Positions 6,343 to 12,897 of a stretch of DNA of 14,047 nt are shown here, piece by piece. The notes below the pieces were generated by a model. The model saw only the letters and a list, made by a program, of their open reading frames with translations, was not told the origin of the DNA and made no database searches. Position 1 is the first letter of the stretch. Every line of letters begins with the position of its first letter. The stretch is taken from positions 1 to 14,047 of the forward strand of contig JBGTLA010000085.1 in assembly GCA_041744375.1 (NCBI GenBank), written 5' to 3'. The stretch is from JBGTLA01 sp041744375 (GTDB lineage Bacteria; Actinomycetota; Acidimicrobiia; Spongiisociales; ZC4RG35). The position numbers and the translations under genes were made by a program.

Positions 6343-7422
6343 GTGATCGACCCCATTGCCAAGCTCCGCAGCCCAAGCGGTGCCCTCATCAGCGTGTACG
6401 TCAACCGACGGCCGCCTGCCACCCGAGCTGCCCTCGTCGACCTCCTCAAACCGCTGCGGAGAAATGGTGGAAAGGTGATGAGGGCAGACGTCGCCCGCTT
6501 GATCGAGCAGGCGGCTCGTATCGAGAGCGAGTTCGCCCCCGCTGTGGCCATGTTCGCCTCCCACAGAGATGGAATCTTCGAGGTCCTCCCGCTCACGGAT
6601 CGAGTGGACGAGGTGGCCGCGGTCGGCCCACGGCCGTACCTACGCCCACTTCGCGCCCAGCCGCGTCCGTTGCGGGCGGGGGTGCTGGTGGCCGACACGG
6701 TTCGCGCCCAGACCTACATCGCAGCCGGAGGAGGGTTCCACGAAGTCGGGGAGGAGCTGACGGCCGACCCGGGCAAGGACAATTACGGCGGTTTTGGCGG
6801 CTATGAAGAACACCGCATGCGGGCCCGTGCCGAGGAGGTGTCGGCGAGGCTGTGGAAGCAAGGAGGCCGGAGGTTGTTCGAGGCTCACCAGGATCAACCT
6901 CTCGATCTGATTGTGCTTGGCGGCCATGAGGAGGCCCTGGACGCCATCGCAGAACAGCTCCATTCCTACCTCTTGGCTCTACCGCAGGGCCGTGTCGTCG
7001 TCGACACCCGCACACTGACGCGTCCCGAACTGACCGAGGTCGTGTCGGCGCAAATCGAGAGGGCCCGCGTGGAGAACACTCACAAGCAGTTGGACCAGTT
7101 GGTGGCCGAGATCGATCGCGCCGGCATGGCGGTGTCGGGGCTCGGGCCCGTCTTGGAAGCCTGCAATGCCCGGGCGGTCGAGCATCTCATCGTTGCGGGG
7201 CCTTTCGCCAAGCCGGGAGTGGTCTGTGACGGCTGCGGCTGGTTGGCCAGGTCCGGCGAGGAGTGCCCCATCTGCGCATTACCTGTGTTCGAATGCCATG
7301 ACATCGTTGCCGCGGCGATGGACGCCACCGTCGAAGCAGGAGGACGGGCGGACATCGTCTCGGTTGCCTCACGCCTCGACGCAGCCGGTGTCGGGGCCCG
7401 CCTCCGCTTCAACTACGCCTGA
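6343..7422 (+). CDS. Vms1/baeRF-type release-factor-like protein with C-terminal zinc ribbon
   Basis: The protein has 359 residues from GTG 6343, chosen because AGGAGG (6327-6332) lies ten bases upstream. An in-frame GTG at 6316 would put that site inside the gene. The layout matches bacterial relatives of eRF1, Pelota and Vms1. An N-terminal domain (about 1-110) is followed by a central RNase H-like domain starting at RAGVLVADTVRAQTYI. In it a glycine loop, YGGFGGYEEHR (148-158), leads into a basic helix where eRF1 carries GGQ. A third domain contains GLGPVLEACNARAVEHLIVAG and a zinc ribbon C295-x2-C298-x9-C308-x2-C311. The glycines of the loop are present but the catalytic glutamine is not obvious. 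Vms1 proteins release nascent chains by cutting peptidyl-tRNA on stalled ribosomes. Activity here is inference. Only three bases separate it from coxE. Confidence 0.72.
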   Translation: MIDPIAKLRSPSGALISVYVNRRPPATRAALVDLLKPLRRNGGKVMRADVARLIEQAARIESEFAPAVAMFASHRDGIFEVLPLTDRVDEVAAVGPRPYLRPLRAQPRPLRAGVLVADTVRAQTYIAAGGGFHEVGEELTADPGKDNYGGFGGYEEHRMRARAEEVSARLWKQGGRRLFEAHQDQPLDLIVLGGHEEALDAIAEQLHSYLLALPQGRVVVDTRTLTRPELTEVVSAQIERARVENTHKQLDQLVAEIDRAGMAVSGLGPVLEACNARAVEHLIVAGPFAKPGVVCDGCGWLARSGEECPICALPVFECHDIVAAAMDATVEAGGRADIVSVASRLDAAGVGARLRFNYA

Positions 7423-7425
7423 GAC

Positions 7426-8541
7426 GTGCCGGGAAGCCTCACTCTGGTCGAGTTTGGTCGTCGCCTTCGCCAGGAGGGTGTGGCGGTGGCCCCCACGATC
7501 GCCGCCGATCTGGCGGCAACCATCGACGCGGTGGGTTTGGGCTCCGGCGAGGATACCTATCACGCCTTCCGGGCGGTTTGTGTCACGTCGGTCGAACAGA
7601 TCCCGACCTTCGACCGGGTCTTTCGTGAGATCTTCGGGAGCGATGCTGCCAATGCCGGGTTCACGGTGACGACGAACAGGACTCGGCTGTGGTCGATCGA
7701 TGCTCCGCCGGAGGGCGCCGAGGGGGACGGCGACGAACCTGCTGAAGAGTCGATGCGGGGAGCCTCCCTGGTTGAACGGTTGGCCGACAAGGATTTTGCG
7801 GAGCTGACCCCGGCCGAGACGGCCAAAGTCCGGTCGATGATCGATGCTATGGTGTGGCGGCCGGCTCTCGCCAGGTCACGGCGCCGTCGCTCCGACAGTC
7901 GGGGCGACCGGCCCGACCCCCGCCGCACGCTGGCCCGAATGATTCGCACGGAGGGAGACCTCCTCCTCCCCGCCTTCACGGAGCGCAGGACGAGACGTCG
8001 CCCATTGATCTTCATCGCCGACGTATCCGGCTCCATGGAGCGATACTCTGAGATGCTGCTGTATTTCGCCCATGCGGCTCGGGGGCGGCTCGGTCGTCTC
8101 GAGGCGTTCGTGTTCTCTACCAGATTGACCCGAATCACCCGACAGCTGGAGCGTCGGAGTCCGATCCAGGCCCTGGTTCTCGTGTCGGAGGCGGTTCAGG
8201 ACTGGTCGGGCGGCACCCGCATCGGCGACGCCTTGGGAGAGTTCAACCGATCGTGGTCGCGCCGGGTGACGACCGGCGGGCCGATCGTCGTGATCGTTTC
8301 CGACGGCTGGGACAGGGGAGAGCCCGAGGTCCTAGCCGAAGAGATGGCCAGGCTGTCTCGTTCGGTCCATCGGGTCGTGTGGCTCAACCCTCTCGCCTCC
8401 CGGCCCGGGTTCGTGCCCGAGACCAGGGGAATGCGGGCGGCCTTGCCATACGTGGATGATTTCCTCGCCGCCGGACGACTGTCGGACCTGGCTACGGTGA
8501 TCGAACTCCTAGAGTCAGTTCCACCAAGGAGTCGACGATGA
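7426..8541 (+). CDS. coxE: VWA-domain protein, CoxE-like
   Basis: CoxE proteins pair with the MoxR-type ATPase CoxD. Together they act as a metal-dependent adaptor and remodelling machine in CO dehydrogenase maturation. This 371-residue protein has a helical N-terminal part, a low-complexity acidic and arginine-rich middle (about 100-170), and a C-terminal von Willebrand A domain. The MIDAS site is D199-VSGS-M, with GGTRIGDAL and VIVSDGWDRG supplying further metal ligands. Family proteins are usually close to this length. It starts with GTG three bases after the release-factor-like gene, with no clear ribosome binding site, so translation is probably coupled. Its end overlaps the next ATG as ATGA (8538-8541). 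CoxD is two genes upstream, an unusual separation for this pair. Confidence 0.92.
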   Translation: MPGSLTLVEFGRRLRQEGVAVAPTIAADLAATIDAVGLGSGEDTYHAFRAVCVTSVEQIPTFDRVFREIFGSDAANAGFTVTTNRTRLWSIDAPPEGAEGDGDEPAEESMRGASLVERLADKDFAELTPAETAKVRSMIDAMVWRPALARSRRRRSDSRGDRPDPRRTLARMIRTEGDLLLPAFTERRTRRRPLIFIADVSGSMERYSEMLLYFAHAARGRLGRLEAFVFSTRLTRITRQLERRSPIQALVLVSEAVQDWSGGTRIGDALGEFNRSWSRRVTTGGPIVVIVSDGWDRGEPEVLAEEMARLSRSVHRVVWLNPLASRPGFVPETRGMRAALPYVDDFLAAGRLSDLATVIELLESVPPRSRR

Positions 8542-8846
8542 GAGACGCGCTGGAGATCAGGGCCAGATGGAAGGCAGAGGGCCACGACGTGGCAGCCGCC
8601 ACGGTGATCAAAGTGGCGGGTCCCGCTCCACGCCCCCCTGGTTCAAAGATGCTCGTTTCCTCGGGCGGAGAGATGGAAGGCTCTGTCTCGGGAGGTTGTG
8701 TCGAAAACGACGTCTACTTGCATGCGCAGAGAGTCATCGAAACCGGTCGGCCGATCCTGGTCACCTATGGCATCTCCGACGAGGAGGCTTTCGAGGTGGG
8801 TTTGGCGTGTGGAGGAACCATCCAGGTCTTCGTCGAGCCGTGGTGA
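8538..8846 (+). CDS. XdhC/CoxI N-terminal domain protein (split XdhC, part 1)
   Basis: This 102-residue protein equals the N-terminal XdhC_CoxI domain only. XdhC-type proteins bind molybdenum cofactor, keep it for sulfuration and insert it into xanthine dehydrogenase-type enzymes. The sequence shows TVIKVAGPAPRPPGSKM, then GSVSGGCVE with the conserved cysteine, and LACGGTIQVFVEP, the usual end of the domain. In full-length relatives the chain continues through a linker to a Rossmann domain. Here it stops, and the next gene supplies the rest. AAGGAG at 8526-8531 sits six bases before the ATG, so this half is well translated. The stop overlaps the next GTG by four bases. The overlap, good ribosome site and clean domain boundary argue for a true two-gene form rather than a sequencing frameshift. 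Confidence 0.88.
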   Translation: MRDALEIRARWKAEGHDVAAATVIKVAGPAPRPPGSKMLVSSGGEMEGSVSGGCVENDVYLHAQRVIETGRPILVTYGISDEEAFEVGLACGGTIQVFVEPW

Positions 8847-9634
8847 ACGGGCCGGACGAGCGGGAGGTACTGGCGGCGGTGCAGTCCCTGATCGACCGAG
8901 ACCGTTTCGGGGCGCGCGTCACGGTGGTGGCGGGCGACGCTGTGGGACTCGATGCTGCCGTCGACCTCGACGACGGCGTCGTGGCCGGGTCCCTTCCTCC
9001 CGGGGTGGATGCCGGCTCCGTTCTAGCCGACGTCGCGGCACTCGTGCAGCGTGAACTCCCCGCCACCGTCGCCTATGGCCCCATCGAGGTATTCGTCGAG
9101 CCGGTGACCCCGGCCCCGAGGGTCGTGATATTCGGGGCGGTGCACATCGCTCAGGCACTCACGGACCACGCTTCGCTGCTCGGTTATCACGTAACGGTGT
9201 CCGACTCGCGGGCCTTGTTCACCACGCCGGAGCGTTTCCCGGCCGCCGACGAGCTATTGGTCGGTTGGCCTGACCAGGTGGCGGACCGACTGGTGCTCGA
9301 TCGGCGGACGTCGGTAGTCGTTCTGAGCCATGACGCCCGCTTCGAGGATCCTCTCTGGCCAATCGTCCTTCCCACCCCTGTTCGCTACATCGGGGCGATG
9401 GGTAGCCGCCGAACCACAGAATCGCGGCGGCGACGACTGTCAGAAGCGGGCTTCGACCCCGAGGTGGTCGACCGGATTCGTGGGCCGATCGGCATCGATA
9501 TAGGCGCCGAAACCCCCGGTGAGGTGGCGATAGCGATTCTGGCAGAGATGATCTCGGCTCATCGTCGTCCCGGTGAGCCTCTCGAGCTGCATGGCGAACA
9601 GGCTCCGTTGCGTCGTAGCGAGCCTTCCGGGTAG
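8843..9634 (+). CDS. XdhC Rossmann-domain protein (split XdhC, part 2)
   Basis: This 263-residue protein covers the linker and C-terminal Rossmann domain of XdhC. Residues 1-90 match the mid-part of full-length XdhC, which ends in VFVEPVTPAPRVVIFGA. The nucleotide-binding strand then reads G98-A-V-H-IA, where most relatives have GAGH. Further family blocks are VVVLSHDARFEDP, YIGAMGSRRT and GIDIGAETPGEVAIAILAEM. With the previous protein it should form one functional XdhC that delivers cofactor to the cox enzyme. The start is inferred: GTG 8843 overlaps the upstream stop (GTGA), there is no separate ribosome site, and translation is likely coupled. An upstream open frame to 8567 only shadows the first half. 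The gap to mocA is 14 bases. Confidence 0.88.
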   Translation: MNGPDEREVLAAVQSLIDRDRFGARVTVVAGDAVGLDAAVDLDDGVVAGSLPPGVDAGSVLADVAALVQRELPATVAYGPIEVFVEPVTPAPRVVIFGAVHIAQALTDHASLLGYHVTVSDSRALFTTPERFPAADELLVGWPDQVADRLVLDRRTSVVVLSHDARFEDPLWPIVLPTPVRYIGAMGSRRTTESRRRRLSEAGFDPEVVDRIRGPIGIDIGAETPGEVAIAILAEMISAHRRPGEPLELHGEQAPLRRSEPSG

Positions 9635-9648
9635 CGTCATGGTCGTCG

Positions 9649-10275
9649 ATGTCACTTGCCGCCATCATCCTCGCCGCCGGTGGGTCGTCCCGCCTCGGTC
9701 GTATGAAGCAGCTCGAGCCCTGGGGGGAGACGAGCCTTCTCGGTCGTGTCGTCGATTCTGTCCGCGCCTACCCGGTCGATGAAGTCTGGGTGGTCTTGGG
9801 TTCGGAGGTGGATGCCATTCTCGCTGGTGTCGATCTAGCGGGCTGCGGTGTCATCGAAAACCCCGAGTGGGAAGAAGGGATTGCCTCTTCGTTGCGGGTT
9901 GGACTCGACGCTCTTACCCAGCTCAGTCGGGCGGAGGCAGCACTCATCGTGATCGGGGACCAACCGGACGTGGACCCCGCAGTCGTCGACACTCTCGTGG
10001 AGGCGTTCCACCGTTCGGGGGCTCCGGTTGCCATACCCAAGTATCGGTACACGTGGGGCAACCCCGTCCTGGTGGATCGTTCCCTGTGGCCTCGTCTCAT
10101 GAGTCTCGAGGGAGACGAAGGCGCACAACGACTGTTCCAAGCTCATCCCGAGTGGATAGAGGAGGTTTGGTTCGAACAGCGTCCCCCGCGTGACGTCGAC
10201 ACGGAGTCGGACATCACCGAGTTGCGTCCGCGTACGCTCGGCTCCTCAGCGGACGCGTCGGACACGGTTGGTTAG
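9649..10275 (+). CDS. mocA: MocA-like molybdenum cofactor cytidylyltransferase
   Basis: This 208-residue protein of the GT-A nucleotidyltransferase fold most likely transfers CMP from CTP to molybdopterin. That would make the MCD cofactor used by the CoxL family. The N-terminal signature is LAAGGSSRLGRMKQL (residues 8-22), with the loop and lysine for nucleotide binding. VIGDQPDV supplies the metal-binding aspartate, followed by PVAIPKY and the WGNPVLVDRSLW block typical of MocA/MobA relatives. Length is near that of MocA (about 190-200). A related possibility is a lactate or other nucleotidyl-transferase, but position next to xdhC makes MCD synthesis the better reading. ATG 9649 has no strong ribosome site. 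The last 20 residues are polar and probably disordered. Confidence 0.85.
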   Translation: MSLAAIILAAGGSSRLGRMKQLEPWGETSLLGRVVDSVRAYPVDEVWVVLGSEVDAILAGVDLAGCGVIENPEWEEGIASSLRVGLDALTQLSRAEAALIVIGDQPDVDPAVVDTLVEAFHRSGAPVAIPKYRYTWGNPVLVDRSLWPRLMSLEGDEGAQRLFQAHPEWIEEVWFEQRPPRDVDTESDITELRPRTLGSSADASDTVG

Positions 10276-10307
10276 AGTTTCGGGCGGATCAGGGAGAAAC
10301 AAGCACC

Positions 10308-10712
10308 ATGGCACGAATCGACGAGATCCGGTCGCTGGACCACAAGCAGGCAACCAGGCTCCGTAAGGCCGGGGTGAGAACCACAGACGCCCTTCTCAAA
10401 CGTGGCCACTCCCGAGCCGCCCGCGGTCAGCTGTCGAAAGAGACGGAGATTCCCACCGGTGAGCTATTGCGATGGGTCAACGTTGCCGACCTCATGCGTA
10501 TCAAAGGTGTGGGGGGGGAATACGCCGAGCTGTTGGGGATCTGTGGGGTGAACACCGTGCGCGAGTTGCGCAGGCGCAGTGGCGTGGCGCTCACGGCCAA
10601 GATCCAATCGATGAACGGTCGCAAAGACCTGGTTCGCCGGCTCCCCACCGAGGCGATGGTCGAGGGTTGGATCATTCGGGCGACAGAACTCGAACCGATG
10701 GTCAGGCACTGA
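10308..10712 (+). CDS. DUF4332 domain protein with helix-hairpin-helix motifs
   Basis: This small basic protein of 134 residues matches the DUF4332 pattern: an N-terminal LDHKQATRLRKAGVRTTDALL segment and a second copy-like segment, LMRIKGVGGEYAELLGICGV. Both look like helix-hairpin-helix units that bind nucleic acid backbones non-specifically. The chain ends in a short helix, VEGWIIRATELEP. The function of the family is not known. The start ATG is preceded by AGGGAGA at 10290-10296, about 11 bases away. It follows mocA by 32 bases on the same strand and could be read through, but its role has no evident link to the cox genes. A hairpin ends it. Confidence 0.82.
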   Translation: MARIDEIRSLDHKQATRLRKAGVRTTDALLKRGHSRAARGQLSKETEIPTGELLRWVNVADLMRIKGVGGEYAELLGICGVNTVRELRRRSGVALTAKIQSMNGRKDLVRRLPTEAMVEGWIIRATELEPMVRH

Positions 10713-10729
10713 CGGAGTTGGCAACGGGC

Positions 10730-10755
10730 CGGGGGCCGCCATCGGCGAGCCCCCG
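10730..10755. terminator. Strong GC hairpin between convergent genes
   Basis: CGGGGGCCGCC (10730-10740) pairs with 10744-10755 around the loop ATC, giving 11 pairs with one bulged A at 10748. No T-run follows on either strand. It sits between the DUF4332 stop (10712) and the end of the reversed KPxAK gene (10776), so it probably ends transcription from both sides. A second, overlapping palindrome, CGACCG-GTT-CGGTCG, lies at 10754-10768. Confidence 0.62.
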
Positions 10756-10775
10756 ACCGGTTCGGTCGCTCGGGG

Positions 10776-11348
10776 TCAGGACGCCTTTTGAGACGTTGCC
10801 TTGGCGGCCGGCTTCTTGGCGGCCGGCTTCTTGGCGGCCGGCTTCTTGGCTCCCGGCTTCTTGGCTACCGGCTTCTTGGCTACCGGCTTCTTGGCGGCCG
10901 GCTTGCTGCCTGTAGTGCGAGTGGTCGTCTTCGTGGAGGAGGTCTCGCCGACTTCCTCTGCGATCTTTTCGACCTTTTCGGCGGTTGCTTCCACGGCACC
11001 GGCAGCAGCGCGCACCGCATTGCCGGCTGACTCCTCAGCAGGTCGGAAAGAGGTGCGCCACGTGGCCAGCATCTCCTCGAGCTGGTCGCGCAGCTTGCTC
11101 ACCTGCTCACGAGCCTGGTCAAAGTCGACTTTGCTGGTCAACTCGTCGACCATCTTGCCGTCGGACACCTTGTTCACGACTTGGCGACCTTCGTTGGCCC
11201 ACTCGTCGAGCCGTCGTTGGGCAGTCTCGCCCAGGGTGCCCGAGCGCTTTTCGATCTCCGCCCAGATGTTCTCGGCACGGGTGCCGATGGTCTTGGCGGC
11301 AGTGATCGGGGCACCGACCACGGCATAGAGGACGTCTCTGTTGTCCAT
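10776..11348 (-). CDS. HbhA-like protein: helical N-terminus, lysine-rich KPxAK repeat tail
   Basis: This 190-residue protein has no signal peptide or clear membrane segment. Residues 1-100 are rich in charged helices (ENIWAEIEKRSG, QAREQVSKLRDQLEEML) likely to form coiled coils. An Ala/Glu helix follows, then a Ser/Thr linker, and seven KPxAK repeats at 149-183. The layout resembles mycobacterial heparin-binding hemagglutinin HbhA (coiled coil plus PAKK-type tail) and also histone H1-like DNA-binding tails. The upstream XRE-type gene strengthens the HbhA link, since in M. tuberculosis hbhA (Rv0475) follows the regulator Rv0474. Sequence similarity of the N-terminus to HbhA is modest, so binding to glycans, DNA or cell envelope is open. 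The ribosome site AAGGAG lies within the last codons of the regulator gene, three bases before it. Confidence 0.76.
   Translation of the reverse strand: MDNRDVLYAVVGAPITAAKTIGTRAENIWAEIEKRSGTLGETAQRRLDEWANEGRQVVNKVSDGKMVDELTSKVDFDQAREQVSKLRDQLEEMLATWRTSFRPAEESAGNAVRAAAGAVEATAEKVEKIAEEVGETSSTKTTTRTTGSKPAAKKPVAKKPVAKKPGAKKPAAKKPAAKKPAAKATSQKAS
10800..10904 (-). repeat. Seven tandem 15-bp repeats coding for KPxAK
   Basis: Seven in-frame copies of a 15-base unit, cttggcggccggctt on the + strand, run without gaps. They code for KPAAK, KPVAK, KPVAK, KPGAK and three more KPAAK. The third base of codons and the x residue vary in the three middle copies only, while the three outer copies at 10800-10844 are identical. 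This suggests recent copy-number change by slippage or unequal crossing over. Confidence 0.95.
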
Positions 11349-11351
11349 TGC

Positions 11352-11708
11352 TTACTCCTTCTCGTTGGGTGTGGATTCGATCAATGTGCGGTAGAGGTCC
11401 AACAGGACCTGCTTGTGACGAGGGGACAGGGTCCCGTCCGCCTCCACTGCCTCCACGACGGTGGGGGGGTTGGGACCCTCCTCGATCAGCCCGGCCCGGG
11501 TGTAAAGCGACTCGGCGGAGATCTGCAGCCCTCGTGAGAGCTGCTTGAGGATCTGGGCCGACGGCTTGCGGATGCCGCGTTCGATCTGGCTCAGGTATGG
11601 ATTGGAGATCCCGGCCTTTTCTGCCAGTCGGCGCAAGGACAGGTCCGCGCGTACTCGCTGTTGACGGATGAACGCCCCGAGGTCAGTCTGATGCGTATCT
11701 TCGCTCAC
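11352..11708 (-). CDS. XRE-family helix-turn-helix regulator, Rv0474-like
   Basis: This 118-residue regulator has an N-terminal Cro/C1-type helix-turn-helix: DLGAFIRQQR, then LRRLAEKAGISNPYLSQIERG (residues 25-45), then KPSAQILKQLSRGL. The C-terminal 50 residues are helical (LSPRHKQVLLDLYRTLI) and probably dimerise. The GTG start at 11708-11706 is chosen because a TATAAT box lies exactly where transcription would begin on this codon. Longer open frames upstream cross the promoter and have no homology. It is followed after three bases by the HbhA-like gene, and its final codons (GAG AAG GAG TAA) also form that gene's ribosome site. Direct repeats in its own promoter suggest autoregulation. The same gene pair, Rv0474-hbhA, is known from mycobacteria. 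Confidence 0.87.
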   Translation of the reverse strand: MSEDTHQTDLGAFIRQQRVRADLSLRRLAEKAGISNPYLSQIERGIRKPSAQILKQLSRGLQISAESLYTRAGLIEEGPNPPTVVEAVEADGTLSPRHKQVLLDLYRTLIESTPNEKE

Positions 11709-11714
11709 ACATGC

Positions 11715-11743
11715 ATTATATAGCAAGACGCTAGCAAATGCAA
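11715..11743 (-). promoter_or_regulatory. Promoter of the regulator/HbhA-like operon, leaderless
   Basis: On the minus strand TTGCAT (11743-11738) and a perfect TATAAT (11720-11715) are 17 bases apart. The -35 box matches the consensus only in TTG, but the -10 box is exact. Counting seven bases on puts the transcription start at 11708, the first base of the GTG start codon. The message would have no leader, a common form in actinobacteria. Confidence 0.72.
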
Positions 11744-11765
11744 GCACTTGGGCAAATGCATGCAC
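11734..11765. promoter_or_regulatory. Direct repeats over the -35 box, putative operator
   Basis: GCAAATGCAAGCAC (11734-11747) and GCAAATGCATGCAC (11752-11765) differ at one base and are 18 bases apart. A further TAGCAA at 11721-11726 repeats at 11732-11737, one helical turn away. The block covers the -35 box of the regulator promoter and is strikingly A+T-richer than its surroundings. The adjacent XRE protein is the most likely ligand, giving negative autoregulation. Binding is inferred, not shown. Confidence 0.48.
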
Positions 11766-11882
11766 CCAGGGAAGGGGCATAGGTGAGATCGACCGAGCAT
11801 GGTCGCGGAGGCCTCTCGGGTTGTGAAGTTGGCGGGGGAACGGCCAAACTTGCGTGTCCGCCGGAAGTCCAGGATGTCCTCG

Positions 11883-12896
11883 ATGATCATCGTCATGCAC
11901 ACCGCCGCCACCGTCGCCGACGTCGAGGCGGTTGTCGGTCGGCTCGAGACCATCGGATGCGAAGCCCACGTTTCGGTAGGGCAGTTCCGGACCGTGATCG
12001 GAGCACTGGGAGATCGAGAGGCCATCCGTCAGCTGCCGTGGGAGGCGATGTCAGGGGTGGAGCGGGCCGTACCCGTCATGAAACCGTTCAAGTTCGTCAG
12101 TCGGGACTTTCAACCGCAGGACACGGTTCTCGAGATTCGAGGCGCCACCATCGGCGGCGGCGGATTCACCGCCGTCGCCGGTCCCTGTGCGGTGGAGGGT
12201 AGAGATCAGCTCTTCCGAACCGCCGAAGCGGTGAAGGAAGCAGGTGCCACGGTATTGCGCGGAGATGCCTTCAAGCCTCGCACCTCCCCTTACTCGTTCC
12301 AGGGTCTCGGTGAGGCCGGGTTGGAGTTGTTGGCCGAAGCGCGCGAGACGTTCGACATGCCGTTCGTGGCAGAAGTCCTTGATCCTCGCCATGTCGACTT
12401 GGTCGCCTCCTACGCCGACATCCTGCGGATCGGAACGCGCAACATGGCCAACTTCACACTTCTCACCGAAGTCGGCCGCCAGCCGAAACCGGTGTTTCTC
12501 AAGCGCGGGTTCACAGCCACCATCGAGGAGTGGCTCAATGCGGCCGAGTACATATACAAGGAGGGAAATCACCAGATCATCATGGTGGAGAGGGGTATTC
12601 GGACGTTCGAGACGGCCTCGCGCAACACCCTCGACATCACGGCGGTTCCGATCCTCAAAGGTCTGTCGCATCTGCCGGTGCTGGTTGACCCATCCCACTC
12701 GGGGGGGCGCCGCGACCTGGTGGCGCCGCTCTCCCGGGCTGCAGTTGCCGTGGGCGCAGACGCGATCATGGTTGATGTCCATCCCACGCCCGACACTGCC
12801 CAGGTGGATGGTGCCCAGGCGCTGTTGCCGGTCGAGTTCGCCGAGTTGATGGATTCGGTGCGGGCGATAGCGGCGGCTCTCGGCACCAAAGTCTGA
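11883..12896 (+). CDS. aroF: 3-deoxy-7-phosphoheptulonate (DAHP) synthase, AroF/T. maritima type
   Basis: This enzyme joins phosphoenolpyruvate and erythrose 4-phosphate, the first step of the shikimate pathway. Residues 1-90 (from MIIVM) form the ferredoxin-like regulatory domain that senses Tyr or Phe in this class. The barrel follows with AGPCAVEG (C102), KPRTSPYSFQG (K131), LLKRGF, RGIRTFE and DPSHSGGRRDLV (H272). With this start the residue numbers coincide with those I recall for the T. maritima enzyme, whose metal ligands are C102, H272, E298 and D309. C102, H272 and D309 are present, but position 298 is Asp (VDVHP rather than VEVHP). An in-frame ATG at 11874, with GGAAG six bases upstream, would add three residues. 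The stop lies one base before tyrA, so the two are probably cotranscribed. The aroF promoter is unclear. Confidence 0.95.
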   Translation: MIIVMHTAATVADVEAVVGRLETIGCEAHVSVGQFRTVIGALGDREAIRQLPWEAMSGVERAVPVMKPFKFVSRDFQPQDTVLEIRGATIGGGGFTAVAGPCAVEGRDQLFRTAEAVKEAGATVLRGDAFKPRTSPYSFQGLGEAGLELLAEARETFDMPFVAEVLDPRHVDLVASYADILRIGTRNMANFTLLTEVGRQPKPVFLKRGFTATIEEWLNAAEYIYKEGNHQIIMVERGIRTFETASRNTLDITAVPILKGLSHLPVLVDPSHSGGRRDLVAPLSRAAVAVGADAIMVDVHPTPDTAQVDGAQALLPVEFAELMDSVRAIAAALGTKV

Positions 12897-12897
12897 G

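Noticed and set aside
5796..6698. 300-codon minus-strand open frame opposite coxD and the release-factor-like gene
   Set aside because: No recognisable domain, and it covers the ends of two well-supported + strand genes.
10756..10767. ACCGGTTCGGTC shared exactly with 5308-5319 in hairpin B
   Set aside because: A 12-base match is expected by chance in a GC-rich window of this size, and the flanks do not align.
10800..10904. Regular repeats that could be taken for a CRISPR array
   Set aside because: The units are 15 bases with no spacers and stay in frame inside a gene.
10801..11328. Plus-strand frame with repeated FLAAG units, looking like a membrane protein
   Set aside because: It is the reverse reading of the KPxAK repeats. 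The minus strand has a good ribosome site and neighbouring regulator gene.
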